Virus record (IMG/VR): IMGVR_UViG_3300017767_000001
Location: 1-64,000 of that record
Origin: a virus
Strand: one strand, 5' to 3'
Length of the DNA stretch: 64,000 nt
The notes below the pieces were generated by a model. It was given only the letters and a program-made list of their open reading frames with translations, did not search any database and was not told the DNA's origin. Numbering within the stretch: the stretch's first letter is position 1; every line of letters starts with the position of its first letter. Below are positions 1-6,759 of the stretch, piece by piece. Both the position numbers and the translations under genes were made by a program.

Positions 1-341
1 TCAGTCAGCTCCATACTCAGGATCTTGCCCTGAATAGACTTGGGTGAGAAAGAACCGCCTTCGAAATGCTCAGCGATTTGAGCATAAGTGTACTGACCAG
101 AGTTGTCAGTAACAAAGGCGCGGAGGGTAGCTTCTTGGGCTTCGGTAAAAGACTTACCAGAAGCAGCAGAAGCAAGCTCTACCTCGTAACCCATCTTTCG
201 CAGCTTGCTAGAGATAGAACGAGTAGAAGTTTCAAGCTGGTCTGCTGCTTCTGCAACAGTAGCTTGAGATACGGGGCTTTCGCCCCCAACAAAGGTAGTG
301 AGCGCTTCAGTACGCTCATCCGTCCACTTGGGAAGTGCCAT
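1..341 (-). CDS. SANT/Myb-like small regulator, 3' end outside window
   Basis: Open minus-strand frame that starts with ATG, 8 nt after a GGAG ribosome site, and is still open at the window edge (113 codons visible). The N-terminal half has the pattern found in several other small proteins here: a helix, then a second helix reading TSTRSISSKLRKMGYEVE, which suits a SANT/Myb or homeodomain-like DNA-binding fold. A second helical segment follows (FTEAQEATLRAFV). The start lies inside the end of the ligase C-terminal gene (26-bp overlap), so the two are probably translated from one transcript. The function, DNA binding or transcription control, is inferred from fold pattern only. Confidence 0.6.
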   Translation of the reverse strand, partial: MALPKWTDERTEALTTFVGGESPVSQATVAEAADQLETSTRSISSKLRKMGYEVELASAASGKSFTEAQEATLRAFVTDNSGQYTYAQIAEHFEGGSFSPKSIQGKILSMELT

Positions 342-1104
342 ATTTTTTCTCCAAATAGGATTGTAAATCCATAATTATTTCAATGCCAGATTCTCTGGCC
401 TGTTTAGTTTTTGCCGATTCAATACCGCTTTCATTTACGAGAATCGTTACATCTTTTGTTAGACTTGACTTTACTACATAGCCACGACTAACGAGTGCTG
501 TGCCTGCCTGAGCCTTCGTCTTAAAACTCTTAAGCTTTCCGGTTATACAGACAATACCCCGATTCATTTCTGCAGGTAATACACTTGGGGGTGTAAACTT
601 TAAGTCAAACGGTAGAGTACCATCATAAAAACAATAGAACTCTTCATCTAACCAGTTACATAGATTCTCAGTTGCTTTTGGGCCTAATCCGGCACGCTCA
701 CAAGTGTCTGGTGTAATTTCAGTAATAGATTGGACAGTCTCAGACAGCTTCTTCGTTGCCGTTTTTCCGATCAGTGGAATACCAAAAGCAGGTAATACCA
801 AATCAAGAGGAGCCGAAATAGAGTTTTGAATTTCTGCGTGTAACTTTGTACCGAGCTTCTCGCCCAGCCTATCACATAGTAAAAATTCATCATATAGATA
901 AACTTGATCGAAGTCATCTATTTCTAGCTTCTCTATTGTTGCGGGGCCAAGCCCCTTAATCTTCAGAGTTTTTGCAAAATGCTCGATCTTTTTTTGTTTC
1001 TGTGCTGAACAGTTACTACTGTAACAGTAGAACAAATCATTGACCGAAGTAAGGTCGCCACCACAAGACGGACATTCCGTTGGCGGTAGGATCTTTTTTA
1101 GCAT
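316..1104 (-). CDS. ligB: NAD-dependent DNA ligase, C-terminal subunit (zinc finger, HhH, BRCT)
   Basis: 262 aa matching the C-terminal half of bacterial LigA. Residues 9-35 form a four-cysteine zinc finger (CPSC...C...C), residues 40-190 contain helix-hairpin-helix segments (KIKGLGPATIEKLE, LPAFGIPLIGKTATKKL) and residues 185-255 a BRCT domain (GIVCITGKLKSFKTKA). There is no KxDG motif, so this chain cannot be adenylated and needs the neighbouring adenylation subunit. Start: ATG with GGAG 8 nt upstream. It has its own promoter, inside the end of the upstream ligase gene, so the two halves can be made in unequal amounts. Split NAD ligases are known in T5-like phages. Predicted role: sealing nicks during phage replication. 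Confidence 0.85.
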   Translation of the reverse strand: MLKKILPPTECPSCGGDLTSVNDLFYCYSSNCSAQKQKKIEHFAKTLKIKGLGPATIEKLEIDDFDQVYLYDEFLLCDRLGEKLGTKLHAEIQNSISAPLDLVLPAFGIPLIGKTATKKLSETVQSITEITPDTCERAGLGPKATENLCNWLDEEFYCFYDGTLPFDLKFTPPSVLPAEMNRGIVCITGKLKSFKTKAQAGTALVSRGYVVKSSLTKDVTILVNESGIESAKTKQARESGIEIIMDLQSYLEKKYGTSQVDG

Positions 1105-1131
1105 TTAGATAACTCCGAAAATGTAGAATAT

Positions 1132-1160
1132 ATTATACGAAAAACTGAGGTAAAAGTCAA
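1132..1160 (-). promoter_or_regulatory. Minus-strand sigma-70 promoter for ligase C-terminal subunit
   Basis: Read on the minus strand: TTGACT, 17 nt, TATAAT, preceded by the A-rich element AAAAATAGTTC. The -35 hexamer contains the TGA stop codon of the upstream ligase subunit. Confidence 0.85.
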
Positions 1161-2101
1161 GAACTATTTTTCTGAAGGTCTGCTCTGCGAACAATTCGCG
1201 GAATAATGTCTCCACTACGTATTACCTCTACTTTGCAACCGATTTCCAGGTCCAAAGAGCGAATGTACTCGATGTTGTGTAGAGTTGCCCTGCCCACAAG
1301 AGCACCTTCTACTTCGACTGGATCAAGTAAAGCAACAGGGCTGACTACGCCCGATTTACCTACTTGCCACACAACATCGAGCAATTCTGTAATCTTCCCC
1401 TCTTTCTGCTCTTTGAGAGCAAAAGCGCCACGAGGGTGGTGGGCTGTATGTCCCATTTTTTGAAAGGCTCTCTGATCGCGCAGGCGGTATACTAAACCAT
1501 CCGTAGGATAATCAGTAGCGTCGAAGTCTGTTACGACATTGAAACCTTCATGGGCCAATGCATACATTGCTGACTTATAGTCTGAGTAGTCTTTTTCAAA
1601 CTGGAGGTCGTAAGCGACAAAAACCAAGTCTTGAGATCGCTCTCGAAACTCTTGTATGTCTTTGACATTTAACAACCCCGCCGCAGCATTGCGAGCATTG
1701 GGGACAAACGAGGGCAAAACTACCTCTCCAGTAATCTGCACACTACCCTTCATAGGAATAGTAACAGGTACTAGCTCTTCTAGCTTTATGGTAACGTCTC
1801 GGCCTAAGTTACCATCGCCTCGTGTCAATCCGAGTGCAAAGTGTCCATTTACATACAGTAAAGACACAGCAGCCCCGTCTAGCTTCGGAGTACAAACATA
1901 CTCTGAAGTATTGGGGGCTTCAGCAAGATCAAAATATTTTTGCAGAGAATACATCTTGTACAAATGCGGAACACCGTCTGTGACCGTATGGCCTACAGAT
2001 TGGTGATTCCACTTTGCTACAAGCGCGTCATACTCTTCGTCCGAGATTATCGGGTAGCCCGAGAAGTACGCGGCTTCACATTTTTCAAAAAAATCTTTCA
2101 T
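1157..2101 (-). CDS. ligA: NAD-dependent DNA ligase, adenylation/OB-fold subunit
   Basis: 314 aa when started at the ATG behind GAGGAAATAT; a GTG four codons earlier is possible. Order: domain Ia (YFSGYPIISDEEYDAL, binds the nicotinamide mononucleotide part of NAD), nucleotidyltransferase domain with the adenylated lysine in KLDG (about residue 73) and the later motif ALKEQKEGKITE, then an OB fold (VGKSGVVSPVALLDPVEV, ATLHN, RSGDIIPRIV). The chain stops exactly where a normal LigA continues into the zinc finger, and those domains are in the next gene downstream. The C-terminus KNSS is encoded by the promoter of that next gene. Predicted role: catalytic half of a two-chain ligase. Confidence 0.9.
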   Translation of the reverse strand: MKDFFEKCEAAYFSGYPIISDEEYDALVAKWNHQSVGHTVTDGVPHLYKMYSLQKYFDLAEAPNTSEYVCTPKLDGAAVSLLYVNGHFALGLTRGDGNLGRDVTIKLEELVPVTIPMKGSVQITGEVVLPSFVPNARNAAAGLLNVKDIQEFRERSQDLVFVAYDLQFEKDYSDYKSAMYALAHEGFNVVTDFDATDYPTDGLVYRLRDQRAFQKMGHTAHHPRGAFALKEQKEGKITELLDVVWQVGKSGVVSPVALLDPVEVEGALVGRATLHNIEYIRSLDLEIGCKVEVIRSGDIIPRIVRRADLQKNSS

Positions 2102-2124
2102 ATATTTCCTCACTCAGACCATAT

Positions 2125-2153
2125 ATTATACAGAAAGAAGAAAGAAAAGTCAA
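2125..2153 (-). promoter_or_regulatory. Minus-strand sigma-70 promoter for ligase operon
   Basis: TTGACT, 17-nt spacer, TATAAT on the minus strand with an upstream AAAATAGTTC stretch. It follows immediately after the stop of the PC4-like gene. Confidence 0.85.
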
Positions 2154-2156
2154 GAA

Positions 2157-2459
2157 CTATTTTATGTATAAGTCCTGGATAAGATCGGAAAAATTCTCTT
2201 CAATAATTTCTTTACTTTCCGCCAGGCTTAGTATCTCGACTAATCCTGCAAAAAGTTCTCTACTATTATTGAAATCTAGTGGAAAGGCTACTCCTTCTGG
2301 AGTAGGGCACCACTCTTCGTCAAAACTCAAATAATACTTACGAAGGTGTAGATATTCTATTCCACGAAACGTACTTACCGTCAATCGTATCTGAACTTCT
2401 TTTTCTTCGTCATAATGTACAATTTTTTCATACATTTCTGGAGATTCATACAGTTCCAT
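2157..2459 (-). CDS. PC4/Sub1-like ssDNA-binding transcription cofactor (putative)
   Basis: 100 aa. Residues about 20-80 read VQIRLTVSTFRGIEYLHLRKYY, then GVAFPLDFNNSRELFAGLVEIL. This is the order seen in PC4-family domains: a strand, a short FRG turn, an IRKYY-like strand, an acidic turn with a Gly, then a C-terminal helix beginning with a leucine/tryptophan-like position. PC4-like proteins bind single-stranded DNA and modulate transcription or replication; that role here is inferred. ATG start with GGAGACTGAT upstream. Its stop faces the ligase promoter, and it is co-transcribed with the upstream 88-aa gene (1-nt gap). Confidence 0.55.
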   Translation of the reverse strand: MELYESPEMYEKIVHYDEEKEVQIRLTVSTFRGIEYLHLRKYYLSFDEEWCPTPEGVAFPLDFNNSRELFAGLVEILSLAESKEIIEENFSDLIQDLYIK

Positions 2460-2460
2460 A

Positions 2461-2727
2461 TCAGTCTCCGTTCTTCAAAACGGAAGCCAAAGGAACAACA
2501 CTAGTTACATTATTTGGTTTTAACAGTCTATATGAGTCAGTATCCCAACAAAAAAGCAAAAGAGTGCTGTCAGACTCTTTTGCCCGATTTCTTTTGTCTT
2601 GGATATAAGGTGTTGAGAAGTCTAGCGTGCAAACATTATATTTGAGTTTACCACTATTTTCACTTCGGTAACTTATTACCGCGTCACCATACTCATTTAC
2701 GAGTCGTGCTAGTTCTTCTTTTTTCAC
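2461..2727 (-). CDS. Conserved-looking phage protein of unknown function
   Basis: 88 aa, GTG start with an AGGAG site at ideal distance. I do not recognise the family. The sequence alternates short hydrophobic strands (KLKYNVCTLDF, STLLLFCWDTDSYRLL, VTSVVPLASVL), which suggests a small beta-barrel. The ribosome site is in one arm of a strong leader hairpin (see 2731-2786), so translation is probably controlled. It sits between the PC4-like gene and a SANT-like regulator in one operon. Confidence 0.6.
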   Translation of the reverse strand: MKKEELARLVNEYGDAVISYRSENSGKLKYNVCTLDFSTPYIQDKRNRAKESDSTLLLFCWDTDSYRLLKPNNVTSVVPLASVLKNGD

Positions 2728-2730
2728 AAA

Positions 2731-2786
2731 TGCTCCTAAGAAGCGGGTTGGCAGAATTTTCTACCGTCCTCATCATCTTAGAAGCA
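2731..2786 (-). promoter_or_regulatory. Structured leader that occludes the ribosome site of the 88-aa gene
   Basis: On the minus strand the arms TGCTTCTAAG and CTTAGGAGCA pair over 10 bp (one G-U). The 3' arm contains the AGGAG ribosome site. Between them a second hairpin, GGTAGA with TTCTGCC, can form. The design is that of a translational switch or protein-operated operator. The ligand is unknown. Confidence 0.5.
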
Positions 2787-2791
2787 AAACT

Positions 2792-3157
2792 TTATGAATT
2801 AATTGCGGAAATAACACCTGTAAAGTATACAGCAGCTTTGCCAGTTAGCTTGTCAAGAATCTCTTGGTCAACTTCTTGACCTGCATCAGAGATTGCAGCA
2901 GACAAACTTTCAATGGCGGCAGCTTTTGATACACGCCCGCCACTACCACCATTCGAGGCTGTGCTTTTGGCTCCACCAGAAGCGGGGGCTTTCTTTACAT
3001 ACACGCCTGCTTTAGTAAGAATCATACGAACACCGTTTGGTGACTCTTCAAATTCTTCCGCAAGCTCCGCGACGATCTCCATGCTGTTCTCTGGAGTTGG
3101 ATTTGCAGCTTCGTATTGTTCAATCACTGCTGCTTTCTTTTCGTCATCCCATGCCAT
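2792..3157 (-). CDS. SANT/Myb-like small regulator
   Basis: 121 aa. I start it at MAWDDEKKAA because GAAGGAAA lies just upstream; the longer frame would run through an untranslated-looking hairpin region. Residues 10-48 give the predicted DNA-binding helices (IVAELAEEFEESPNGVRMIL, then TKAGVYVKK). A Gly/Ser/Ala linker follows, then a C-terminal helical segment of about 45 aa (AAAIESLSAAISDAG...). The two-part architecture and the GVY turn are shared with the proteins at 9957, 12465 and 15886. First sizeable gene behind the 3350 promoter. DNA binding is inferred. Confidence 0.7.
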   Translation of the reverse strand: MAWDDEKKAAVIEQYEAANPTPENSMEIVAELAEEFEESPNGVRMILTKAGVYVKKAPASGGAKSTASNGGSGGRVSKAAAIESLSAAISDAGQEVDQEILDKLTGKAAVYFTGVISAINS

Positions 3158-3233
3158 TCTTCGTTTCCTTCTACGTTGTGAAATGGTAGCCCCGGGACAG
3201 TTTCCCGTGGCCGCTAATTGTTGGTGATAGAAC

Positions 3234-3320
3234 CTATCGCCCACTCTGAATCTGCTCAATCCATAAGAATGAAATAAGCGAGAGCGTAAGAAACAGGAAG
3301 TACCCTGCTAGAAATTCCAT
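3234..3320 (-). CDS. 28-aa single-pass membrane peptide
   Basis: ATG with AGGAG nine nt upstream, first gene after the promoter at 3350-3378. After MEFLAGYFLFLTLSLISFLW there is a short polar tail ending in SGR. Nearly the entire peptide is one membrane helix. Function unknown; such micro-proteins are frequent in this genome. Confidence 0.55.
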   Translation of the reverse strand: MEFLAGYFLFLTLSLISFLWIEQIQSGR

Positions 3321-3349
3321 TTGTAAGTCTCCTATCAATTTATACAGAT

Positions 3350-3378
3350 ATTATACCTGCATATGAAGTGAAAGTCAA
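3350..3378 (-). promoter_or_regulatory. Minus-strand sigma-70 promoter
   Basis: TTGACT, 17 nt, TATAAT with an upstream A/T tract, 10 bp after the stop of the preceding gene. Drives the 28-aa peptide, the SANT-like protein and the genes down to 2157. Confidence 0.85.
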
Positions 3379-3387
3379 GAAATTTTT

Positions 3388-4080
3388 TTAGATACGTGAT
3401 AAGTCTACTCCGTATTCTTCAAGGTGGGATAGCTTACCTAAATCATATGCGAGAGCTGAAGCGGTAAAACCACCGCCTTGTGCAGTAGTCCAACGATCAC
3501 TGTAATCATCATCAATTTTTTCAATTACCCAGATGTTGTATGCTTTACTACCATATTTCTTTTCGTAGTTTACATCTTTCATTCCGGGTTTTTCTGCCTG
3601 ATAATCTATAGACAATTCATATTTAATTATGGCAGGGCCGTGATACTTGGCCGACCATACTATCTCTCCATCAGCAAAATCTTCTGCAACGCACTCGTCC
3701 GGCAAGTAGTCGTAGGTTCCTTCTCCTTTTTGGGGAACTCCTGTACGTTCGATGATGGCTTTGACAAATCCTGAGGATCTGTACAACCCCGCTGCGATTT
3801 CTGAGATGGCGTCGCCGGATAAAAATCGAGTAACCGCATCTGCCACTTCATCTTTTGTGGCTGCTTTCCCTTTGTTTTGAGTTTTTCTTTTTGAACGATA
3901 CGCCTGCGTCTCTTCAAATTCATCAATTATTCTCTGAAGCCTGGTTGTATTGTATGCTATATTCAGGATACCACAGGCTTCCTTCTTTGTTATAGGACTG
4001 TTGCCACTCAGAAGATCGAGTACTTTCCGTATATTCGTATCGGACAAGTTCTCGGACTCTTTCTTCTTGATTCTTCTCAA
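3388..4080 (-). CDS. Helix-turn-helix phage protein, unknown function
   Basis: 230 aa from a TTG start with GGGAGA nine nt upstream. N-terminal residues 10-60 look like a winged-helix or HTH segment (VLDLLSGNSPITKKEACGIL, NTTRLQRIIDEF) and residues 75-115 form a second HTH-like unit (AVTRFLSGDAISEIAAGLYR then SSGFVKAIIER). The C-terminal half is an aromatic-rich globular domain (YHGPAIIKYELSIDYQAE, YNIWVIEKID). DNA or RNA binding is inferred. The first 158 bp overlap the end of the DUF3310 gene in another frame, which is unusual for this genome. Last gene of the 5.55-3.39 kb operon. Confidence 0.65.
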   Translation of the reverse strand: MRRIKKKESENLSDTNIRKVLDLLSGNSPITKKEACGILNIAYNTTRLQRIIDEFEETQAYRSKRKTQNKGKAATKDEVADAVTRFLSGDAISEIAAGLYRSSGFVKAIIERTGVPQKGEGTYDYLPDECVAEDFADGEIVWSAKYHGPAIIKYELSIDYQAEKPGMKDVNYEKKYGSKAYNIWVIEKIDDDYSDRWTTAQGGGFTASALAYDLGKLSHLEEYGVDLSRI

Positions 4081-4297
4081 TTTTTGCTATCTCCCTATTT
4101 AGATACCATACTGCTTTGCTTAAATCATGTACAGGATCGTGAGTTTTTATTCCTGCTCTCCAGATATATTTTACAGCATTTCCAAGACAGAAACTCATAT
4201 GTTCTGTAATTTGAATACACTCCACCCCACTAGGGTGTGCTTTGTAGTGAGGAGGATGATATACATTAAATAGTTTACTTTTAAACTTGCCTACCAT
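3923..4297 (-). CDS. DUF3310 family phage protein
   Basis: 124 aa. Residues 13-70 carry the family signature: YHPPHYKAHPSGVECIQ, then AVKYIWRAGIK and DLSKAVWYLNREI. DUF3310 proteins are common in phages, sometimes labelled nucleotide-kinase-like, without a proven reaction. The last 50 residues (from about EKNQEERVREL) are poorly conserved-looking and share their DNA with the next gene's start in another frame. Either a true long overlap or a C-terminus extended by a lost stop. Confidence 0.75.
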   Translation of the reverse strand: MVGKFKSKLFNVYHPPHYKAHPSGVECIQITEHMSFCLGNAVKYIWRAGIKTHDPVHDLSKAVWYLNREIAKIEKNQEERVRELVRYEYTESTRSSEWQQSYNKEGSLWYPEYSIQYNQASENN

Positions 4298-4491
4298 TGA
4301 TTATGCTCCGGTGCTTCCTGTTGTGTACGCGCGTCTACATAGTATTGAGCTTTCTCTCTACTAGTAAGTCGTGCTACGTCTTGAATTTTTCCGTCGGCCT
4401 TCTTTTCTACTACTCTATATACTCTTTCATTTTGAGCGTAGAATACTTCTACAATCTCATATGTACTTATCCCTCGTTCTCCAAGTTCCAC
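4291..4491 (-). CDS. Small protein of unknown function
   Basis: 66 aa, GTG start after AGGAGAGG. Sequence YEIVEVFYAQNERVYRVVEK followed by an AQYYVDARTQQ helix; possibly a small alpha/beta fold. It overlaps both neighbours (25 bp with the membrane protein upstream, 7 bp with DUF3310 downstream), in keeping with translational coupling. Confidence 0.6.
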   Translation of the reverse strand: MELGERGISTYEIVEVFYAQNERVYRVVEKKADGKIQDVARLTSREKAQYYVDARTQQEAPEHNQW

Positions 4492-4802
4492 ACACCTCTC
4501 CTGTTCTCTACGGGGGTAAGCTTAACTCGCTGTACCCACAAATGACCATTCTTTTCTGCATCTTGAAATGTAAGAGCAGTAATAAAAAATGCACTAATTA
4601 CTAATAAATGTCCACCTACACTTCCAAGACCAAAGTAAATACTATAGCCAGTCCAAAGCGTAAATACAACTGTCCACATAACTGATAGATAAAACATCAG
4701 TATGTACTGTGTAAACGCATTTGGTATAAGTCTTAAAGGGTTCATTTTAAGACTAAAAAAGAAATTATAGGTGTCGTACACCCAAAAGCCTAATTTTTTC
4801 AT
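4467..4802 (-). CDS. Two-helix membrane protein
   Basis: 111 aa. Two predicted membrane spans: FTQYILMFYLSVMWTVVFTL (about 30-50) and SVGGHLLVISAFFITALTF (about 61-80), followed by a soluble tail ending in NLENEG. The start ATG overlaps the stop of the 52-aa gene (ATGA). Function unknown. Confidence 0.65.
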   Translation of the reverse strand: MKKLGFWVYDTYNFFFSLKMNPLRLIPNAFTQYILMFYLSVMWTVVFTLWTGYSIYFGLGSVGGHLLVISAFFITALTFQDAEKNGHLWVQRVKLTPVENRRGVWNLENEG

Positions 4803-4957
4803 TCTTCGTCAGGTTCTCCATACATTTCAGCAATTAATCTTGCTTGCTCTTCGATTTCTTCTTGTTGCTTTTCCAACTCTAAATACTGCTCATCTACTTT
4901 TGATAAACCAGATTGAGTAGCTACGAGTTTTAGATGATTATAACTCTTATTTTTCAT
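4799..4957 (-). CDS. 52-aa acidic coiled-coil peptide
   Basis: ATG overlaps the stop of the glycosylase-like gene and its own stop overlaps the next ATG, so both junctions are 4-bp ATGA couplings. From residue 20 the chain is one heptad-like helix (VDEQYLELEKQQEEIEEQA). No known family recognised. The double coupling is good evidence that it is translated. Confidence 0.6.
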   Translation of the reverse strand: MKNKSYNHLKLVATQSGLSKVDEQYLELEKQQEEIEEQARLIAEMYGEPDEE

Positions 4958-5550
4958 TTCGCTGTAATCCTCGTCTCGTAGTCTGCAAGATCATCGTCCC
5001 ACCAACTGGGTTTGGGTCTGTGAGACCAAACGGCAAAAGTAGCCTTGTCGAGATGATAATAGTCACGATAAGACTGTATAGGATTGTCATAGTCTTTGAG
5101 CACGTCTGGCATTGCCAATCCGAAAGTGGTAAATCCAAGTCTTTCCATTTTGACAATATCGGGTAGTTGGTTGATGACTGTGACTGACTTATGTTGCTTT
5201 CCGTATCTATAACGATATTCTTCTCCAAGAGCATTGCCATAGCAGTGCGTCCACTCATAGTTATCCAAAGAACTACGTGCCCAGATAGTACAAGGGTGAT
5301 TGTACATCATAGGCAGGTAAGGAGTAAGAGGCCTGCTTTCAGGCGGTAAGTGTTTAATCTCCTTCTTCAAGGAGTTGAGATGGTCAGACTCTGATTTATT
5401 CAAAGCCCGGGGTACAAAACCCAAATGCACATCTACCCAGACAGCGGTACAGCATATCTGGGCAACTTCCAATGGCATTTTTACAATATGTTTGTCAACG
5501 TGAGCTTCTGCACACGCATCTAAATCTTCGTCAAGATAAAAAAGATTCAT
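4954..5550 (-). CDS. Pyrimidine-dimer DNA glycosylase-like phage protein
   Basis: 198 aa. Begins MNLFYLDEDLDACAEAHVDK, then HIVKMPLEVAQICCTAVW, HPCTIWARSSLDNYEWTHCY, YRYGKQHKS, AMPD and YRDYYHLDKATFAVW. This is a widespread phage family annotated as pyrimidine-dimer DNA glycosylase (Pyr_excise-like), expected to remove UV-damaged bases. The reaction has not been shown for this branch, so the name is family-based. First gene behind the 5571 promoter, heading a run of seven overlapping genes. Confidence 0.65.
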   Translation of the reverse strand: MNLFYLDEDLDACAEAHVDKHIVKMPLEVAQICCTAVWVDVHLGFVPRALNKSESDHLNSLKKEIKHLPPESRPLTPYLPMMYNHPCTIWARSSLDNYEWTHCYGNALGEEYRYRYGKQHKSVTVINQLPDIVKMERLGFTTFGLAMPDVLKDYDNPIQSYRDYYHLDKATFAVWSHRPKPSWWDDDLADYETRITAK

Positions 5551-5570
5551 ACTACCTCCAGTTAGTATAT

Positions 5571-5599
5571 ATTATACACTAACTAGTAATGAATGTCAA
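5571..5599 (-). promoter_or_regulatory. Perfect minus-strand sigma-70 promoter
   Basis: TTGACA, exactly 17 nt, TATAAT. The -35 hexamer contains the TGA stop codon of the lysozyme gene. Confidence 0.9.
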
Positions 5600-6039
5600 G
5601 TTACATTTTCTAGTCGTGTCATTAATCTTTCTGCTCGATTTGTAACTTGTCGGTACCATAAAGAGTCTCGGCCCTCTGCCGCAGCTTGTTTCCAGTTATG
5701 CTGGGATAAATGAAATCGCAGCTGCCGAAACTTCTCAAGTCTTGTAGCGCCGAGATTGAACGCCATGTTGACCATTATCAGTTGGACTTCTTCTGGCCAG
5801 TTGTGCCACTGTCCATATAGTCGTTCGCAGTCCTTAATGGCACATTCAATATCTCGATCGAAGAGCTCTCGGCTTCTCTGAGCCGTAATGGGTGTCCCGG
5901 CAGGCTTTCCAAACTCTTCATCTTCTGTTGTGACCAAGTGTCCAATACCAATAGTAGGGTATCCCAAGTGGTCATCATAGACTTCCAGAACTTCTCCTTC
6001 ATCTGCTTTAATTTCCTCATATAATCTTTCACGATCCAT
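5596..6039 (-). CDS. T4-type lysozyme (GH24 muramidase)
   Basis: 147 aa from the ATG behind TAGGAGCAAAC. Catalytic layout of T4 lysozyme: Glu14 in KADEGEV, Asp23 and Thr29 in GYPTIGIGH, with the T4 spacing (9 and 6 residues). The middle has NMAFNLGATRLEKF, the conserved GH24 helix. It cuts the glycan backbone of peptidoglycan. No signal sequence, so export would need a holin. Its start overlaps the end of iscU by 11 bp. The window also encodes an M15 peptidase in the same operon, so two hydrolases of different bond specificity are co-expressed. Confidence 0.9.
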   Translation of the reverse strand: MDRERLYEEIKADEGEVLEVYDDHLGYPTIGIGHLVTTEDEEFGKPAGTPITAQRSRELFDRDIECAIKDCERLYGQWHNWPEEVQLIMVNMAFNLGATRLEKFRQLRFHLSQHNWKQAAAEGRDSLWYRQVTNRAERLMTRLENVT

Positions 6040-6409
6040 GTTTGCTCCTATAATCTGCGACTGCTGCTTTGATAGCATCTTCCGCTAATACGCTACAATG
6101 TATTTTTACTGGCGGAAGTGATAATTCTTGAGCAATTTGGACATTGCTGATCTTTCCCGCTTCGTCAAGGGACTTTCCTCTAACCCATTCTGTGAGTAGT
6201 GATGAAGAAGCAATAGCACTGCCGCATCCGTAAGTTTTGAATTTAGCATCTTCAATAATTCCGTCGGTCGATACTCGGATTTGAAGTTGCATGACGTCTC
6301 CACACGCTGGAGCACCTGTGAGGCCTGTTCCGACATCTGGAGCATTCTTGTCAAGTTTTCCGACATTCCTGGGATTTTCATAATGATCTAATACCTTATC
6401 TGAGTACAT
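6029..6409 (-). CDS. iscU: IscU-type iron-sulfur cluster scaffold
   Basis: 126 aa, the usual IscU length. All cluster residues are present: Cys36 in GAPACGD, Asp38, Cys62 in TYGCGSAIASSS, His104 and Cys105 in LPPVKIHCSVLAEDAI. The LPPVK motif recognised by HscA is intact, which suggests it works with the host chaperone and IscS. It would assemble 2Fe-2S clusters for transfer to client proteins. Coupled with the upstream DUF6356 gene (TGATG). A plausible phage client is the L-like tail protein at 42057. Auxiliary host-type gene, unusual in a lysis-type cassette. Confidence 0.95.
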   Translation of the reverse strand: MYSDKVLDHYENPRNVGKLDKNAPDVGTGLTGAPACGDVMQLQIRVSTDGIIEDAKFKTYGCGSAIASSSLLTEWVRGKSLDEAGKISNVQIAQELSLPPVKIHCSVLAEDAIKAAVADYRSKHGS

Positions 6410-6591
6410 CAGCTTTTTCCTGGGCCTACCCTGATTGTTTCAGAGCATATAATATTACTAGCTTTATCTTCCCATACATTTGGTAGAAGCCCGTGTACGA
6501 GCAGTATAAGTGCTACTTTCCAGGCTCCTAACAAATGTTCAAAGTACCCTTTATTTGTTTCTTTTAGATGATTTGTCAGTCTTATCTCCAT
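6409..6591 (-). CDS. DUF6356-like small membrane-associated protein
   Basis: 60 aa, GGAGG upstream of ATG. Sequence reads NHLKETNKGYFEHLLGAWKV then ALILLVHGLLPNVWED, a pattern I associate with the DUF6356 phage/bacterial family. One short hydrophobic helix. The stop overlaps the iscU start. Function unknown. Confidence 0.65.
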   Translation of the reverse strand: MEIRLTNHLKETNKGYFEHLLGAWKVALILLVHGLLPNVWEDKASNIICSETIRVGPGKS

Positions 6592-6664
6592 ACCACATTC
6601 CTCCTGCTATAACTATAGTTGCAACAACAAAAAATAATAAAAATATTGAATCTTCGGGTGTCAA
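6551..6664 (-). CDS. 37-aa membrane peptide
   Basis: TTG start with GAGGG about 7 nt upstream; stop of the previous gene overlaps (TTGA). Short N-terminus, one strong membrane helix (IFLLFFVVATIVIAGGMW), then a charged tail DKTDKSSKRNK. The topology of a tiny holin or antiholin is possible because of its place between two endolysin genes. Confidence 0.5.
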   Translation of the reverse strand: MTPEDSIFLLFFVVATIVIAGGMWYGDKTDKSSKRNK

Positions 6665-6759
6665 AACTTACCCTCTACAGCTTTTTGTGATACTACGAAA
6701 GTAAAACCTCCTGCTATCATTGGAAGCATCATTATACAGAATATTCCTACTAATTCCAT
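6661..6759 (-). CDS. 32-aa membrane peptide
   Basis: ATG eight nt after GAGG, overlapping the stop of the previous gene (TAATG). Almost entirely one membrane helix (VGIFCIMMLPMIAGGFTFVV) with a polar end KAVEGKF. Part of a chain of overlapping micro-genes. Function unknown; a lysis role is inferred from context only. Confidence 0.5.
   Translation of the reverse strand: MELVGIFCIMMLPMIAGGFTFVVSQKAVEGKF

Noticed and set aside
316-2101. Sequencing frameshift explaining the split ligase
   Set aside because: Stop, promoter, leader and ribosome site lie between the halves, and both ends match domain borders.
3168-3225. CGGGA...TCCCG hairpin as a terminator
   Set aside because: Short stem without T-tract and placed inside the leader of the SANT-like gene; more likely leader structure.
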